DNA from: Bacillota bacterium
Lineage (GTDB): Bacteria > Bacillota > Clostridia > Lachnospirales > Lachnospiraceae
Assembly: GCA_023390555.1 (NCBI GenBank)
Contig: JAEWCQ010000032.1
Coordinates: 1 to 64,000, forward strand
DNA length: 64,000 nucleotides
Direction: 5' to 3'
The translations under genes were made by a program, and so were the position numbers. The notes beneath the pieces were generated by a model. It saw only the letters and a list, made by a program, of their open reading frames with translations. It did not search any database and was not told the origin of the DNA. This document shows positions 16,865-24,997 of this stretch, one piece after another. Numbering within the stretch: position 1 is the stretch's first letter; each line of letters opens with the position of its first letter.

Positions 16865-18342
16865 AGACCGGAGCTTTATATATCCGGGTATCTACACACA
16901 GTCAGGAGGAACTCTCCCCCGATGCACAGCGTCGGCTCCTGCTGGAATATGCTGCGAAAAATGACATCCTTGTGTCTGAACAATCTATTTATGAGGATGG
17001 CGGCATCAGCGGCCGCAAAGCCGACAAGCGTCCTCAATTTCAGAATATGATTGCACATGCAAGATCGAAGGAACACCCCTTTGATGTGATTCTGGTCTGG
17101 AAGTTCTCCCGTTTTGCACGTAATCAAGAGGAATCTATCGTATATAAATCTATGTTAAAACGGGATAATGTCGATGTCATAAGCATTTCCGAGCCGCTTG
17201 TAGACGGACCGTTCGGGTCTCTGATTGAGCGTATCATCGAGTGGATGGATGAATATTACTCCACTCGCTTATCCGGTGAAGTATTTCGAGGCATGTCCGA
17301 AAACGCTCTGCGCGGAAATTATCAGGCCCGGCCGCCGATCGGCTATCGAATCTCTCATCACAGAGAAACTCCTGAGATTGTTCCGGAAGAGGCTGAAATC
17401 GTTCACCTCATCTTTGATATGTACACAGAGCGCGGTGCAAGTATCTACGATATTACAAAGCATTTGAATGAACTCGGCTATCAGACCTCTCAGAAGAAAC
17501 CGTTTGAAAAAAGAAGTGTAACCTATATACTAAAAAACCCTTCCTATACCGGTAAAACCGTCTGGAACCGGCATTCAAACGCAGACAGCTCCTTAAAGGA
17601 GGAAGACGAATGGATCATCGCAGACGGTAATCATGAGGCCATCATAACAACGGAACAGTTTGAAAAAGCAACCCGCCGTTATGAATCTGAGTATCGGCCA
17701 ACGAAGCAACGTCCAGCTGCCACTTACAAGCACTGGCTCTCCGGTATGATGAAATGCTCTTCTTGCGGCCGTACGCTTTCCGCTTGCTCCCGTTTCGATG
17801 CCAAAACCGGAAAGCGGTATATTAATTTTCAATGTTACGGATTTTTAAAAGGAACATGCAGCGTTTCGCATCAGATTTCGGAACGAAGGCTTGTACCACT
17901 TATCTTTGATGCATTCGAGCAGATCTTGAACGGACAAAAGACATCTTTCCGTGTGATAGACTCCGATTCTCCGGATAGTTCCACCAATCGGCTGCTGCTT
18001 TTGCGGCGCATAGATGATATTGATAAGAAAGAGACCCGCATTAAACAGGCTTACCGAGACGGTATTGATACCATTGAAGAATACAGAGAGCAGAAAGAAA
18101 TACTTAGCCGAGAACGGGAAGATGTTCAGAATCTTTTATCTAAATATGAATCAGTTCCCCATGCTGCCAATCATCCAGCGCTTATACCGGACCGTATCCG
18201 AAATGTCTATGAAATTATCCGGGATGACTCGGTTTCAGCAGCTGTCAAGAGCGATGCCCTGCGCAGTGTTTTGCAAAAGATTGTATTTGACCGGGAAAAT
18301 AGCGAACTGGATTTTCATTTTTATCTCACAAAATTCCAGTAA
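16861..18342 (+). CDS. Large serine recombinase
   Basis: A 493-residue site-specific recombinase. The resolvase domain starts GALYIRVSTHSQEE with catalytic Ser11, continues with GGISGRKADKRPQFQNM and VWKFSRFARN. A recombinase domain follows (about residues 160 to 270: GYRISHHRETPEIVPEEAEIV, NPSYTGKTVWNR), then a zinc ribbon with C-x2-C near KCSSCGRTL and a second cysteine pair near QCYG and GTCS, then a coiled coil. It cuts and rejoins DNA through a phosphoserine link. No phage or conjugation genes adjoin, so the mobile unit is either very small or a decayed remnant; the gene just downstream is truncated. Confidence 0.9.
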   Translation: MKTGALYIRVSTHSQEELSPDAQRRLLLEYAAKNDILVSEQSIYEDGGISGRKADKRPQFQNMIAHARSKEHPFDVILVWKFSRFARNQEESIVYKSMLKRDNVDVISISEPLVDGPFGSLIERIIEWMDEYYSTRLSGEVFRGMSENALRGNYQARPPIGYRISHHRETPEIVPEEAEIVHLIFDMYTERGASIYDITKHLNELGYQTSQKKPFEKRSVTYILKNPSYTGKTVWNRHSNADSSLKEEDEWIIADGNHEAIITTEQFEKATRRYESEYRPTKQRPAATYKHWLSGMMKCSSCGRTLSACSRFDAKTGKRYINFQCYGFLKGTCSVSHQISERRLVPLIFDAFEQILNGQKTSFRVIDSDSPDSSTNRLLLLRRIDDIDKKETRIKQAYRDGIDTIEEYREQKEILSREREDVQNLLSKYESVPHAANHPALIPDRIRNVYEIIRDDSVSAAVKSDALRSVLQKIVFDRENSELDFHFYLTKFQ

Positions 18343-18359
18343 AATCAAGGTGTTTATAA

Positions 18360-18770
18360 TTTTCATATGTTACTGCACATTGGATGACACAGTGGGGCAG
18401 CAAATACTTAGCTGATCAGGGGTATTCTGCTATTGAAATCCTCCGTTACTATTATGGAAGCAGTATTTACATCAACAGTACGACTGAAATCAGCGGTGTC
18501 CCGTCCTCTTTCCCGGGCTACAATCTCACCGTCGGTTCCAGCGGTGCAAAGGTAAGGCAGATGCAGGAGCAGTTGAACCGGATTGCACAGAACTACCCTG
18601 CTCTTCCGACCGTAAAGGTTGACGGTGTCTTCGGCTCCCAGACCAAGGATGCGGTACAGCAATTTCAGTCTGTATTCGGACTTCCGCCTAACGGAATCGT
18701 CGATTACCCAACCTGGTATAAAATCTCAGATATCTATGTAGCAGTATCCAGAATAGCAGAACTTTATTAA
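18360..18770 (+). pseudogene. C-terminal fragment of a SpoIID/peptidoglycan-binding protein
   Basis: The frame carries MTQWGSKYLADQGYSAIEIL, the end of a SpoIID/LytB-like domain, then a complete PG_binding_1 domain (VGSSGAKVRQMQEQLNRIA through DGVFGSQTKDAVQQFQSVFG and GIVDYPTWYKI). A stop lies in frame at 18357-18359 and there is no ribosome site before the ATG at 18384, while full-length relatives are about 400 residues. The missing 5' part is not elsewhere in the window. Truncation probably accompanied arrival of the recombinase 18 nt upstream. The surviving domain would bind cell-wall glycan if expressed. Confidence 0.72.
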
Positions 18771-18820
18771 AAAAAGAATGGTGTCTGTATGTATTCACCA
18801 TACGGATACCATTCTTTTTT
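18769..18820 (+). terminator. Strong terminator
   Basis: AAAAAAGAATGGTGTC pairs with GATACCATTCTTTTTT (one mismatch and an extended GTAT/ATAC tip) with a T6 tail. It ends the recombinase region and its T-tract abuts a partial copy of the dispersed repeat. Confidence 0.88.
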
Positions 18821-18882
18821 ATTCTATAGGAAAACCTTGTTCTATGAAGTTATGTAAGCAATGATTTTCCTATAGGAAAAGT
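18819..18882. repeat. Partial copy of the dispersed intergenic repeat (hairpin module only)
   Basis: TTTATTCTATAGGAAAA and, about 30 nt later, TTTTCCTATAGGAAAAG reproduce the terminal hairpin module of the longer repeats at 20451, 41130 and 41656. The GAACAAAAG module is absent. It lies right after a terminator T-tract, as do the full copies. Confidence 0.6.
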
Positions 18883-18892
18883 TTCCTAATTC

Positions 18893-19435
18893 CTAATAAT
18901 TTTCTGCTTTCACCTGGAAATAGCTCTGTGGATGGCTGCATACCGGACAGACATCCGGCGCTTTCTGTCCAACACAGATATGTCCGCAGTTCATGCACTG
19001 CCAGATTACATCTCCATCTTTTGAAAATACCAGATCTCCTTCTATATTTTCCAGAAGCTTACGATATCTTTTCTCATGTTCTTTTTCAACTGCAGCAACA
19101 CCTTCAAATAAATCTGCAATTTTATCAAAGCCCTCTTCTCTTGCTTCTTTGGCAAAGCTGGAATACATATCTGTCCACTCATAGTGCTCACCTGCGGCAG
19201 CTTCCTTTAAGTTATCCATTGTGGAACCGATGACGCCTCCGCTCAACAGCTTATACCATAATTTTGCATGTTCTCTTTCATTTCCTGCTGTTTCTTCAAA
19301 TATGGCACCAATCTGTACATACCCATCTTTTTTCGCTTTGGATGCAAAATAAGTATACTTATTTGTCGCCTCTGATTCTCCTGCAAATGCCGTCATTAAA
19401 TTCTTCTCTGTCTGAGTTCCCTTTAACTCTTTCAT
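18893..19435 (-). CDS. rbr: Rubrerythrin
   Basis: A 180-residue protein with an N-terminal four-helix di-iron domain (AFAGESEATNKYTYFA, ETAGNEREHAKLW, AAAGEHYEWTDMY, GVAAVEKEHEKRY supply the E-x2-H ligands) and a C-terminal rubredoxin-like Fe(Cys)4 site with CMNCGH and CPVC. It reduces hydrogen peroxide in the cytoplasm of anaerobes using electrons passed through the rubredoxin domain. Full length for the family. Monocistronic, with AGGT-type ribosome site just before the ATG. Confidence 0.95.
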   Translation of the reverse strand: MKELKGTQTEKNLMTAFAGESEATNKYTYFASKAKKDGYVQIGAIFEETAGNEREHAKLWYKLLSGGVIGSTMDNLKEAAAGEHYEWTDMYSSFAKEAREEGFDKIADLFEGVAAVEKEHEKRYRKLLENIEGDLVFSKDGDVIWQCMNCGHICVGQKAPDVCPVCSHPQSYFQVKAENY

Positions 19436-19527
19436 TTCTCTTACCTCCAGCTTTCGTATCTGTTTTATTATGCAACACGTATATTATACAACAGATGTTT
19501 GTTTATCGTCAACGTCTAACCTCTTTC

Positions 19528-20373
19528 CTAGAGGGTTTCAGACTCTGTTTCCGTCACCGTCTGCTTGCCGTTCACCAGATCCGACAGCGGTGCAAAACGA
19601 TAGCCCATTTCCTCCCACTTGGTCAGTAATTCATCCAGAATTTCCCCATTAGTCTTTGAGGTACTGTGCAGCAGCACGATTGCCCCCGGATGGATTCTTC
19701 CGATCAGCTTATCAAATGCCTCGTCTTTCGTCGGCTGATCATCCTGATACCAGTCCACATAGGCGAGACTCCAGAAGAAGGTGTGATATCCAAGCTTCTG
19801 TGCCATTTCCAGATTAATCGTGCTGTATTTTCCCTGCGGCGGACGATAGTATTTTACCATATCCTGACCGGTTATTTTTTTATACAGCGCTGCTACATCA
19901 TCCATTTCTTTCTGAAAAGATGCCATATCCGAGATAGACGACATATCCGGGTGGTGATAGGTGTGATTGCCGACCGTGTGGCCCTCCTCCACCATACGTT
20001 TTACCAGATCCGGACTCGTTTCCAGAAAATGTCCGACTACAAAGAAAGTGGCTTTGGCATTATGCTTTTTCAACGCATCCAGAATCGGTGCCGTATTTCC
20101 ATTTTCATATCCTGCGTCAAAGGTCAGATAGATAACCTTATCCTGACTGTCCCCTATGTAGTATGCATCATACTTCTTCAGTTCCTCTGCGGATACATTT
20201 CCGGTCGGTTGTGTTCCTTCGGCTCCAAATCCAAGTCCCCAGTTATCTGCCTGCGGCACGATGGAAAATGTATTCTGCCATTTATCTACTCCAACAGCAG
20301 AGCATCTTCCGATAACAAATAAGGCTGCGAGTCCCAAAGCCATCAGGATTAACTTCTTTTTACCAACTTTCAT
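19528..20373 (-). CDS. Polysaccharide deacetylase, PdaA-like
   Basis: A 281-residue protein with an N-terminal membrane anchor (ILMALGLAALFVIG) and a NodB domain. Catalytic motifs are visible in order: TFDAGYENGNT (metal Asp), HTYHHPDMSS (metal His pair), RPPQGKYS, and the late HPGAIVLLHS. This spacing and the GFGAEGTQPTGN lead-in match PdaA, which removes N-acetyl from muramic acid in spore cortex peptidoglycan so that muramic delta-lactam can form. Spore cortex role is inferred from the family. The 5' flank carries a full copy of the dispersed repeat. Confidence 0.85.
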   Translation of the reverse strand: MKVGKKKLILMALGLAALFVIGRCSAVGVDKWQNTFSIVPQADNWGLGFGAEGTQPTGNVSAEELKKYDAYYIGDSQDKVIYLTFDAGYENGNTAPILDALKKHNAKATFFVVGHFLETSPDLVKRMVEEGHTVGNHTYHHPDMSSISDMASFQKEMDDVAALYKKITGQDMVKYYRPPQGKYSTINLEMAQKLGYHTFFWSLAYVDWYQDDQPTKDEAFDKLIGRIHPGAIVLLHSTSKTNGEILDELLTKWEEMGYRFAPLSDLVNGKQTVTETESETL

Positions 20374-20450
20374 ACACTTCTTCCTTATACTGTTTTTTCA
20401 TATTAAAAGCTCTCTGTAGTTCTTCCTATGCAGCAATACCTTTTCAATGA

Positions 20451-20606
20451 AGAACAAAAGTGTACTTCGTACACTCCCGCATTCTACTACTTCGGACGTG
20501 CAACTTTTGTTCCGCGCACGAAGCTGCGCATCTAAATTTTATTCTATAGGAAAATAATAGCTTTCACATGTTAATGTAATAAGGTATTTCTCTAGAATAA
20601 AAAAAG
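20451..20606 (-). repeat. Dispersed structured intergenic repeat, copy 1
   Basis: About 155 bp, read on the minus strand it begins at the metY terminator T-tract. Modules: a hairpin ATTCTAgAG/CTATAGAAT, TTTAGATGCGCAGC with GCGCA/TGCGC pairing, and an outer stem GAACAAAAGT/ACTTTTGTTC enclosing GTGTAC-TTC-GTACAC. The same order and orientation recur at 41130-41285 and 41656-41812. No coding potential. Confidence 0.8.
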
Positions 20607-20640
20607 AGCTTCTACCATTCAATATATGGCAGAAACTCTT
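20599..20640 (-). terminator. metY terminator
   Basis: On the minus strand AAGAGTTTCTGCCAT pairs with ATGGTAGAAGCTCTT (two mismatches) around a 7-nt loop and is followed by TTTTTTT. It lies 14 nt after the metY stop, and the T-tract merges with repeat copy 1. Confidence 0.88.
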
Positions 20641-20654
20641 GTCTCATGTATGGA

Positions 20655-21962
20655 TTATTCAATTGCCAGGAATGCTTCCTGCAGATCTTCCAGAATATCG
20701 TTGATATTTTCCGTACCGATCGATAAACGGATCGTATTCGGCTTAATGCCCTGTTCTTCCAGTTCTTCCGGATTTAACTGTGAATGAGTCGTAGAAGCAG
20801 GATGAATCACAAGTGATTTTACATCGGCAACATTCGCAAGCAGGGAAAAGATTTCAAGATTGTCGATGAATTCTTTTGCTTTTTTGTCATCTCCTTTGAT
20901 TTCAAAAGTGAAGATGGAACCACCGCCGTTCGGGAAATATTTCTTATACAGCTCAGCCTGTTTCGGATCGTCAGTTACAGACGGATGATTCACTTTTTCA
21001 ACCTGCGGATGATTGTTCAAAAATTCCACTACTTTTAATGTATTCTCCACATGACGCTCCACACGCAGTGACAAAGTTTCCAGTCCCTGAAGGAACAGGA
21101 AAGAGTGAAATGGGGAAATAGTTGCACCGGTATCACGCAGTAAGATTGCACGAATCTTTGTTACAAATGCTGCAGGTCCGACTGCCTTGGTAAAGCTGAT
21201 TCCATGATAACTTGGATTCGGTTCTGTCAAGGATGCGAATTTACCGCTTGCCTCCCAGTCAAATTTTCCGGAGTCTACAATGACACCGCCGATTGCCGTG
21301 CCATGGCCGCCGATAAATTTCGTAGCGGAATGAACGACAATATCTGCTCCATATTCAATCGGACGAACCAGATAAGGAGTAGCAAAGGTGCTGTCCACCA
21401 CCAATGGAATCTTATGTGCATGCGCAATTTTTGCAATTTCTTCGATATCTGCAACATCGGAATTCGGATTACCGAGTGTTTCAATATATACTGCCTTTGT
21501 ATTTTCCTGAATCGCTGCCTCCAGAGCTTCCGGTTCCGGCTCGGTAAAGGTCGTGGTGATACCATACTGTGTAAGTGTATGTGCGAGCAGATTGTAAGTA
21601 CCGCCATAGATATTCTTTGCTGCTACGATATGGTCGCCGTTCTGTGCCAGATTCTGAATGGTATAAGTAACTGCTGCCGCGCCGGAAGCTACTGCCAGAG
21701 CTGCAACTCCTCCTTCTAAGGCTGCAATACGTTTCTCAAATACATCTTCGGTCGGATTGGTAAGTCTTCCATAGATATTTCCGGCATCTGCAAGCCCAAA
21801 TCTTGCTGCAGCATGATCGCTGTTATGGAATACATAAGAAGACGTCTGGTAAATCGGCACGGCTCTTGCATCGGTAACCGGATCCGGGCTCTCCTGTCCA
21901 ACGTGTAACTGTAAGGTTTCAAATCTAAGATTTCTATCTGCTCTATTTGTTTTCTTGCTCAT
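20655..21962 (-). CDS. metY: O-acetylhomoserine sulfhydrylase
   Basis: A 435-residue PLP enzyme of the Cys/Met metabolism family. It has ETLQLHVGQESPDPVT, YQTSSYVF, GNIYGRLTNPTEDVFEKRIAALEGG, DSTFATPYL and the PLP lysine in VVHSATKFIGGHG; the roughly 50-residue insertion around KFDWEASGKFASLTEPNPSYHG is typical of MetY rather than MetB. It makes homocysteine from O-acetylhomoserine and sulfide in the cytoplasm. AGGA precedes the ATG. Its 250-nt leader carries a cysteine-rich small ORF, and its promoter resembles that of the Rrf2 gene at 26655, so control by cysteine supply is likely. Confidence 0.92.
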   Translation of the reverse strand: MSKKTNRADRNLRFETLQLHVGQESPDPVTDARAVPIYQTSSYVFHNSDHAAARFGLADAGNIYGRLTNPTEDVFEKRIAALEGGVAALAVASGAAAVTYTIQNLAQNGDHIVAAKNIYGGTYNLLAHTLTQYGITTTFTEPEPEALEAAIQENTKAVYIETLGNPNSDVADIEEIAKIAHAHKIPLVVDSTFATPYLVRPIEYGADIVVHSATKFIGGHGTAIGGVIVDSGKFDWEASGKFASLTEPNPSYHGISFTKAVGPAAFVTKIRAILLRDTGATISPFHSFLFLQGLETLSLRVERHVENTLKVVEFLNNHPQVEKVNHPSVTDDPKQAELYKKYFPNGGGSIFTFEIKGDDKKAKEFIDNLEIFSLLANVADVKSLVIHPASTTHSQLNPEELEEQGIKPNTIRLSIGTENINDILEDLQEAFLAIE

Positions 21963-22039
21963 AATTTTTTCCTCATGCTTTCTATATTTATTTGTCTGAT
22001 TTCTCTATCCTATCTATAATTCCGAAAAAGAACTTTCTA

Positions 22040-22123
22040 TCAATTACCTGATTCCTGTCTGCACATGCAGCACATTCGTTTCTCCTCAATTGCTATGTAA
22101 TTTTGTTCGATGACGATACTCAT
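22040..22123 (-). CDS. Cysteine-rich leader peptide ahead of metY
   Basis: A 27-codon frame with AAAGGAG seven bases before its ATG; it ends MCCMCRQESGN and stops. The internal ATG at 22075 has its own GAGGAG six bases upstream, so an 11-residue peptide with three Cys and two Met codons could be made alone. GTCTGCA around the first start can pair with TGCAGAC in the Cys codon region, so ribosome pausing on Cys codons would change the leader fold. The peptide lies between the metY promoter and the metY start, as an attenuator leader would. Function is inferred. Confidence 0.68.
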   Translation of the reverse strand: MSIVIEQNYIAIEEKRMCCMCRQESGN

Positions 22124-22185
22124 GCAGACGCTCCTTTCTTTTTCCGCTATTCCTATTTGTTTAGTATGTTTTTAGCTTTAATAGG

Positions 22186-22214
22186 ATTATACATAGAATT
22201 CCATAGTGTGTCAA
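22186..22214 (-). promoter_or_regulatory. metY promoter
   Basis: TTGACA (22214-22209), 17-nt spacer, TATAAT (22191-22186). The stretch ATTGACACACTA-GGAA is shared, with a one-base gap, with the promoter of the Rrf2 gene at 26728-26756, pointing to a common operator between -35 and -10. Confidence 0.85.
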
Positions 22215-22334
22215 TACGTTATTTTATATTTTTTCCATTTCCTGTTTCCCTGTTATCGAAGATCAGGCAAGCCTTGTCCGATTGCGAATTCCAATCTATT
22301 TTACCATCTTCACACCGTTTGGTCTATCCCCAAA

Positions 22335-22366
22335 AAAAGAACCGGCAGATACAGAGTATCTGCCGG
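22335..22366 (-). terminator. metQ terminator
   Basis: CCGGCAGATAC and its exact complement (22342-22352 and 22356-22366) form an 11-bp GC-rich stem; the minus strand continues TTCTTTTTTTGG. It closes the cysK-metN-metI-metQ operon. Confidence 0.92.
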
Positions 22367-22376
22367 CATGCTATGG

Positions 22377-23267
22377 TTATTCAAATGGAATAACCGCACC
22401 ATCATAGGTTTGATTGATATAATCCTTTATCTCATCGGATTTCAGAACTTTGACAAGTGCCTGAATTCCCTCGTTGTCCTCATTTCCCTCTTTGACAACA
22501 ATCACGTTTACATAAGTCTTTGCAGCTTCTGAATCAGCCTTCTCGTAAGCAAGTGCATCCTTGCTGACCGAATAGCCAGCCTCTAAAGCATAATTACCGT
22601 TTAATACAACATAGTCCACTTCACTGATGACACGTGCTACCTGTGCAGCTTCCAATTCCTGAATCTCAATGTTGTGCGGATTATCTTCGATATCATTTAC
22701 CGTTGCTTCCAGACCGACACCGTCTTTTAAGGTAATCAGACCATTGTCCTGCAACAGAAGCAAAGCTCTTGCCTCATTCGTTGTATCATTCGGCACTGCG
22801 ATAACAGCTCCGTCCTTGATATCATCCAGACTTTTTGATGTTCCAGGATAGATCCCGAATGGCTCATAATGAATATCTCCGACAGCCACCAGATGTGTGC
22901 CATTTTCTTCATTGAAGTTCTCCAGATAAGGTTTATGCTCTACATAATTTGCGTCAAAATCACCGCTTTCCACAACCAGGTTTGGCTGTACATAATCATC
23001 AAATACGGTAACTTCCAGATCCCAGCCTTCTTTTGCGAGAATCGGCTTTGCCTGCTCTAAGATCTCAGAATGCGGTGTTGCGGATGCTGCAATCTTAATC
23101 GTGCCTTTCACCGCTGTCTCAGTGCCTTCTGTACTTTCGCTGCCTACTTCTTCTGAATTTTTGCCATTATCTGCGGCTGTATTATTCTCATTTTTTGTAC
23201 CGCATCCTGCCAGCACTCCTGTAGCAGTCACGACTGTAAGTAATATATATAATAATCTTTTTTTCAT
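22377..23267 (-). CDS. metQ: Methionine ABC transporter substrate-binding lipoprotein
   Basis: A 296-residue NLPA-family lipoprotein. The signal peptide ends in GVLAGC (Cys22), then an Asn/Glu/Ser-rich linker, then KIAASATPHSEILEQAKPIL, DYVQPNLVVESGDFDANYVEHKPYL and VAVPNDTTNEARALLLLQ typical of MetQ. It captures methionine (or its analogues) outside the membrane for MetI and MetN encoded just upstream. Last gene of the operon, followed by a strong terminator. Confidence 0.92.
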   Translation of the reverse strand: MKKRLLYILLTVVTATGVLAGCGTKNENNTAADNGKNSEEVGSESTEGTETAVKGTIKIAASATPHSEILEQAKPILAKEGWDLEVTVFDDYVQPNLVVESGDFDANYVEHKPYLENFNEENGTHLVAVGDIHYEPFGIYPGTSKSLDDIKDGAVIAVPNDTTNEARALLLLQDNGLITLKDGVGLEATVNDIEDNPHNIEIQELEAAQVARVISEVDYVVLNGNYALEAGYSVSKDALAYEKADSEAAKTYVNVIVVKEGNEDNEGIQALVKVLKSDEIKDYINQTYDGAVIPFE

Positions 23268-23316
23268 AATGATACCCTCATATCTCTCATGTTTTCATTT
23301 TATGTCTTCAACCGGC

Positions 23317-23985
23317 TCAGTTTCTTACTCTGCGGTCGATTTTCTTGGAAATCCGCATACCGATTTCCTGCAATATCTGTACAAGTATAATAAGTATAAT
23401 GATCGTCACAATCATGATACCGGTCTGATAGCGGTAATATCCATAACGTATTGCTATATCACCGAGTCCTCCTCCTCCGACAACACCTGCCATTGCAGAG
23501 TATCCGAATATGGTTCCAACTGCAATGGTCATGCCTACGACCAGGGAGACTCTTGCCTCCGGCAGCATGACTTTTAAAATTATGGCGCCGGTTCCTGCAC
23601 CCATGCTCTGTGCCGCTTCGATCACGCCTCCGTCAACTTCTTTGAGGGAGGATTCCACCATTCTTGCAATGAACGGTGCCGCTGCAATTACCAAAGGTAC
23701 GATCGTAGCCGTCGATCCGTAGCTTTTTCCTACCAGAAATCTGGTCAGCGGAATCAAAAGGATCAGGAGAATCAAAAATGGGATACTCCTTACCGTATTT
23801 GCAATAAAATCGAGTATTTTATAGATTGCAAGGTTTGGCTTTAAACCATTCCGATCCGTTACAGTGAGCGCAATGCCCATCGGAAGTCCAAGCACATATC
23901 CAAGAAAGGTAGATGCCAGTGTCATATACAGTGTACTTAAAATGCCTTCACCTAACATCAGCCAAATCTCACGCGTAAACAGCAT
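23317..23985 (-). CDS. metI: Methionine ABC transporter permease
   Basis: A 222-residue membrane protein with five helices and the binding-protein-dependent permease motif ESSLKEVDGGVIEAAQSMGA, which docks to MetN. GGVVGGGGLGDIAIRYGYYRY near the C terminus is characteristic of MetI. Its ATG lies inside the metN 3' end (17-nt overlap) behind GGAGGTGG, so the two are translationally coupled. Confidence 0.92.
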   Translation of the reverse strand: MLFTREIWLMLGEGILSTLYMTLASTFLGYVLGLPMGIALTVTDRNGLKPNLAIYKILDFIANTVRSIPFLILLILLIPLTRFLVGKSYGSTATIVPLVIAAAPFIARMVESSLKEVDGGVIEAAQSMGAGTGAIILKVMLPEARVSLVVGMTIAVGTIFGYSAMAGVVGGGGLGDIAIRYGYYRYQTGIMIVTIIILIILVQILQEIGMRISKKIDRRVRN

Positions 23986-24985
23986 TCGCGTCCACCTCCT
24001 CTACCTTTATGTTTCTGCCTGTGAAAGCGGCCACGATTTTTTCTGCCGTCTCAACATCATCGGGAAGCCCTAATATCATTTCGCCATACGCTGTTCCGTT
24101 GATATCCCTGGTATCCGCATATAAAATATTCAGCGGTTTTCCGACTGAAAGAATCACATTTGCCACCACCGGCTCAAAAGAGGAATTTCCCTCAAAAACA
24201 ATACGGATATTACGTTTTCCTTCTATGGTTGCCGCTGTACGGTCTCCGCTCTCTACCAGACGTCTTCCTGCCTGTGTCTTTGGCGATGCAAAGATCTCTG
24301 AAACCGTACCATTCTCTACGAGATGACCCTGATCCAGAATCGCAACATGTGAACAGATCTGCTGTACCACTGTCATCTCATGGGTAATGATTACGATTGT
24401 AATTCCGAGATCCCTGTTAATCTTCTGCAGCAACTTCAGGATGGATTGCGTTGTTTCCGGATCTAACGCACTGGTTGCCTCATCGCAGAGAAGAATCTTC
24501 GGATTTACTGCCAGAGCTCTTGCAATTGCCACACGCTGTTTCTGGCCTCCTGACAGCTGCGCCGGATAAGAAAATGCCTTTTCCTCAAGTCCGACGAGCT
24601 GCAGGAGTTCTTCTGCTTTTTCTCTTGCCTGCTTTTTCTTGATTCCCGCCAGTTCCAGCGGGAAACAGATGTTATCCAGCACATTTCGCTGCATCAGCAG
24701 GTTGAAATGCTGAAATATCATGGCAATGTCTGCTCTTGTTTTTCGCAGTTCTCTTTCGTTCAGGGAAGAAAGGTCCTTTCCGTCAATCCTTACTGTCCCG
24801 GATGTTGGCCGCTCCAGATAATTCAGGCATCGCACCAGTGTACTCTTTCCTGCTCCTGACATTCCGATGATACCGTAGATGTCTCCTTTTTCAATATCCA
24901 GGCTGACATCTTCTACCGCTATGATCTGACTGTCTTTCCCATGATACACTTTTGAAATATGTTCGACCTTAATTACTGGTTCCAT
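23969..24985 (-). CDS. metN: Methionine ABC transporter ATP-binding protein
   Basis: A 338-residue ATPase: Walker A GMSGAGKST (about residues 42 to 50), Q-loop FQHFNLL, signature LSGGQKQRVAIARAL, Walker B ILLCDEATSALDP, switch ITHEM. The last 90 or so residues form a NIL/ACT-like domain (VFEGNSSFEPVVANVILSVG) that binds methionine and inhibits uptake in characterised MetN. Follows cysK by 12 nt. Confidence 0.93.
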   Translation of the reverse strand: MEPVIKVEHISKVYHGKDSQIIAVEDVSLDIEKGDIYGIIGMSGAGKSTLVRCLNYLERPTSGTVRIDGKDLSSLNERELRKTRADIAMIFQHFNLLMQRNVLDNICFPLELAGIKKKQAREKAEELLQLVGLEEKAFSYPAQLSGGQKQRVAIARALAVNPKILLCDEATSALDPETTQSILKLLQKINRDLGITIVIITHEMTVVQQICSHVAILDQGHLVENGTVSEIFASPKTQAGRRLVESGDRTAATIEGKRNIRIVFEGNSSFEPVVANVILSVGKPLNILYADTRDINGTAYGEMILGLPDDVETAEKIVAAFTGRNIKVEEVDANAVYA

Positions 24986-24997
24986 GAACTTCTCCTT

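Noticed and set aside
21963..22376. S-box (SAM) riboswitch ahead of metY or in the metQ region
   Set aside because: None of the conserved S-box core or a matching terminator/antiterminator is seen; the leader instead carries the small Cys-rich frame.
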